DNA of 7,419 nt from Methylococcaceae bacterium (GTDB taxonomy: Bacteria; Pseudomonadota; Gammaproteobacteria; Methylococcales; Methylomonadaceae). The stretch is taken from the NCBI GenBank assembly GCA_013140465.1, contig JABFST010000079.1, forward strand, positions 1-7,419, given 5' to 3'. The position numbers and the translations under genes are program-made. Below are positions 5,648-7,419 of this stretch, piece after piece. The notes beneath the pieces are model-generated. The model ran no database searches and was not told the DNA's origin. It was given only the letters and a program-made list of their open reading frames with translations. Each line of letters opens with the position of its first letter. Position 1 is the first letter of the stretch.

Positions 5648-5731
5648 GGGCGATTTATTTGTTTCTCGGGCAAGGCGTTGGCCTTAGTCAGGAACAAACA
5701 TCAACACTTTAATGACATTAGGAATGTAGCA

Positions 5732-6682
5732 ATGAGTCACACACTTTACACAGCTTCAGTTCAACGCGTTCAACGTTGTGAGTTAGCGGTTCCGGGTTCT
5801 AACCCAGATATGTTTGAAAAGGCGATGAAAAGTGGCGCGGATTTCATTTTTTTGGATCTTGAAGATGCAGTCGCCCCTGATGACAAGCTGCGTGCCAGAA
5901 AAAACATCATTGAAGCCATCAATGACTTGGACTGGAAAGGCCACGGCGTGACCATTTCCGTGCGTATCAACGGCTTGGACACCCAATACATGGTGCGTGA
6001 TGTCGTGGATTTAGTGGAACAATGCGGCGCAAAAATCGATACCCTGTTAATTCCTAAAGTGGGCGTTTATGCCGATGTTTATATGGTTGAAGCCATGCTT
6101 AACCAATTGGAAATGCAGCAAGGGCTGAAAAATAAAATCGGCATAGAAGCCTTGATTGAAACCGCCTTGGGCATGGCTAATGTCGAAGACATCGCCCGCA
6201 ACGGCGCATCAGGCCGTCTTGAAGCCTTGCATTTTGGCGTTGCCGATTATGCTGCCAGCAACCGCGCACGCACCACCAATATCGGCGGTTTAAACCCAGA
6301 TTACCCCGGCGACCAATGGCACGCCGCCATTAGCCGCATGACCGTAGCTTGCCGCGCCTTTGGCCTACGCCCTATTGATGGCCCGTTTGGTGACTTTAAA
6401 GACCCAGACGGTTATGTGTTGGCAGCAAAACGCGCCGCCGCCTTAGGTTGTGAAGGCAAATGGGCGATACACCCTAGCCAAGTGGCGTTGGCAAATGACG
6501 TGTTTACCCCGCCTGCGGCTGAGGTTGAAAAAGCCAAGCGCATTTTGGTGGCCTTACAAGAAGCGGCGGCACAAGGTAAAGGCGCTGCGGCATTGGATGG
6601 TCGTTTGATAGACGCGGCCTCAGAAAAAATGGCCAATAATGTCGTCAACGCTGCACAGGCGATTGCGGCGAAAACAAAATAA
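5732..6682 (+). CDS. mclA: L-malyl-CoA lyase (CitE-like family)
   Basis: The enzyme cleaves malyl-CoA to acetyl-CoA and glyoxylate, the last step of the serine cycle, and feeds glyoxylate back to SgaA. The start ATG 5732 gives 316 residues, MSHTLYTASVQR..., in the family range, with AGGA eight bases upstream. The longer TTG frame from 5678 would add 18 residues not expected in the family. Motifs in order are CELAVPGSNPDMFEKA (16-31), the acidic LDLEDAVAPD (41-50), R78 in SVRING, the metal ligands E143 (IETALGMAN) and D172 (FGVADYAAS), and WAIHPSQ (244-250). The CitE/HpcH fold is clear; the adjoining mtkA specifies malyl-CoA rather than citryl-CoA as substrate. It is followed after 72 bases by mtkA, with no terminator between. 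Confidence 0.95.
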   Translation: MSHTLYTASVQRVQRCELAVPGSNPDMFEKAMKSGADFIFLDLEDAVAPDDKLRARKNIIEAINDLDWKGHGVTISVRINGLDTQYMVRDVVDLVEQCGAKIDTLLIPKVGVYADVYMVEAMLNQLEMQQGLKNKIGIEALIETALGMANVEDIARNGASGRLEALHFGVADYAASNRARTTNIGGLNPDYPGDQWHAAISRMTVACRAFGLRPIDGPFGDFKDPDGYVLAAKRAAALGCEGKWAIHPSQVALANDVFTPPAAEVEKAKRILVALQEAAAQGKGAAALDGRLIDAASEKMANNVVNAAQAIAAKTK

Positions 6683-6754
6683 GGTTCTTGGCACTGGGCA
6701 TAGTCCTGGTGTCCTGTTGTATTTAATTTACCCAATAACAATAACGGAGATGCT

Positions 6755-7419
6755 GTGGATATTCATGAGTATCAAGCAAAAGATATTTTAAGCGGTTACG
6801 GTATTAAAATCGCTGAAGGCGGGCTGGCTTACAGCCCCGAAGATGCAGTGCAGCGCGCACGCGAAATTGGTGGTCATGTCTGGGCGGTCAAAGCGCAGAT
6901 CCATTCGGGGGCGCGAGGTAAGGCCGGCGGTATTAAAATCTGTAAAAACCACGATGAAGTTGAAGCGGCAGCGAGTTATTTATTGGGTAAGCGTTTGGTG
7001 ACGCATCAAACCGGCCCTGCGGGCAAAGTGTGTTCCAGGCTTTATGTTGAAGCGGGTACGGAAATCGCCCAAGAATTGTATTTTTGTTTTTTGGTGGATC
7101 GTAGCTCCGAACGCATCGTCATGGTTGGCTCGGCGCAAGGCGGTATGGATATTGAGGAATTGGCGGTCAACGACCCCGATGCCATCACCAAAATCTATAT
7201 TGAACCTGCGGTGGGTTTATTGGATTTTCAGGCCCGGGAAATGGCCTTTGCTTTAGGCTTGGATGCTGAAATCATGAGCCATGCCGTCAAGACTATTAAA
7301 GGCTGCTATCGCGCCTTACGCGCCTTAGATGTCAGCATGTTGGAAATCAATCCCTTAGTGGTCACTAAAGCGGGCGAATTGGTCGCGCTGGATGCCAAGA
7401 TGGGCTTTGATGACAGTGC
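6755..7419 (+). CDS. mtkA: Malate thiokinase (malate-CoA ligase) beta subunit, 5' part
   Basis: The gene starts at GTG 6755, with GGAG (6746-6749) five bases upstream, and runs off the window after 221 codons, more than half of the expected length of about 390. MtkA with MtkB makes malyl-CoA from malate, CoA and ATP, the substrate of MclA. It has the ATP-grasp layout of succinyl-CoA synthetase beta: DIHEYQAKDIL at the N-terminus, nucleotide-binding VKAQIHSGARGKAGG (45-59), LLGKRLVTHQTGPAGK (76-91), then EINPLVVTK with N199 and D213 for metal binding. THQTGPAGK, SAQGGMDIEE and LDAKMGFDDS resemble MtkA of Methylobacterium more than SucC, and location next to mclA supports this. The mtkB gene would be expected just beyond the edge. 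Confidence 0.93.
   Translation, partial: MDIHEYQAKDILSGYGIKIAEGGLAYSPEDAVQRAREIGGHVWAVKAQIHSGARGKAGGIKICKNHDEVEAAASYLLGKRLVTHQTGPAGKVCSRLYVEAGTEIAQELYFCFLVDRSSERIVMVGSAQGGMDIEELAVNDPDAITKIYIEPAVGLLDFQAREMAFALGLDAEIMSHAVKTIKGCYRALRALDVSMLEINPLVVTKAGELVALDAKMGFDDS

Larger units (their letters stand above)
5392..5731. other. Divergent regulatory region between sgaA and mclA
   Basis: This 340-base region holds the promoters of two divergent serine-cycle units. It contains a good rightward promoter (5620-5647), a possible leftward promoter (5520-5548), a 19-bp dyad in the sgaA leader (5486-5504) and an inverted repeat between the promoters (5571-5594). A small hairpin, AAGGC/GCCTT (5672-5685), lies in the mclA leader. 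No coding frame with a ribosome binding site is seen. Confidence 0.7.

Noticed and set aside
5678..5731. TTG-initiated N-terminal extension of mclA by 18 residues
   Set aside because: The ATG at 5732 has its own ribosome binding site, and MSHTLYTASVQR fits the family N-terminus; the extension does not.
6683..6754. Imperfect hairpin in the mclA-mtkA gap (CAC..GG / CC..GTG near 6690-6712)
   Set aside because: The stem is interrupted by mismatches and has no immediate T-run, so it is unlikely to separate the two genes.
7044..7256. Plus-strand 70-codon open frame within mtkA
   Set aside because: It is out of frame with the continuous MtkA reading frame from 6755 and has no support.
1..7419. CRISPR arrays, tRNA or rRNA genes, insertion sequences
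   Set aside because: No regularly spaced repeats, no cloverleaf or rRNA-like sequence and no transposase frame or terminal inverted repeats were seen.

Overview
The window is a serine-cycle (formaldehyde assimilation / C2 interconversion) gene region from a methylotrophic bacterium. Five enzymes are recognisable: malate dehydrogenase, hydroxypyruvate reductase, serine-glyoxylate aminotransferase, malyl-CoA lyase and the start of malate thiokinase beta subunit (MtkA). The enzyme set, the mixed gene orientations, the moderate GC content and a small DUF1640/CCDC90-type coiled-coil membrane protein suggest a gammaproteobacterial (type I, Methylococcales-like) methanotroph rather than an alphaproteobacterial one. 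That placement is inference; nothing here fixes the genus.

Layout, left to right. (1) Bases 3-101 are the 3' end of an unidentified plus-strand gene. (2) A gene-free leader of about 300 bp with several short dyads precedes mdh (400-1377, plus). (3) A 137-residue coiled-coil/tail-anchor protein follows (1463-1876, plus). (4) Two short perfect hairpins (1867-1919) separate it from a convergent minus-strand block. Read in the direction of transcription, that block is a TPR-like helical protein (4063-3302), a HEPN-domain protein (3302-2904) and hydroxypyruvate reductase (2907-1936), with 1-base and 4-base gene overlaps. (5) A strong 13-bp hairpin (4108-4136) separates these from serine-glyoxylate aminotransferase (5391-4228, minus). 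(6) A 340-bp divergent regulatory region holds a convincing sigma-70-type promoter for mclA and a weaker one for sgaA, with an inverted repeat midway between them. (7) mclA (5732-6682) and a truncated mtkA (from 6755, GTG start) form a plus-strand operon that runs off the window; mtkB would be expected next.

How the genes work together. SgaA transaminates serine and glyoxylate to hydroxypyruvate and glycine. HprA reduces hydroxypyruvate to glycerate. Further steps outside the window lead to oxaloacetate, which Mdh reduces to malate. MtkAB activates malate to malyl-CoA, and MclA cleaves it to acetyl-CoA and glyoxylate, which returns to SgaA.

The least ordinary part is the TPR-like/HEPN pair. 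It sits between sgaA and hprA, two genes that adjoin in classical serine-cycle clusters, and is joined to hprA by overlapping start and stop codons. The TPR-like gene is much more AT-rich than its neighbours, which suggests that a mobile toxin-antitoxin-like or regulatory pair entered the operon. This is the best lead in the window, but its function is not established by the sequence.
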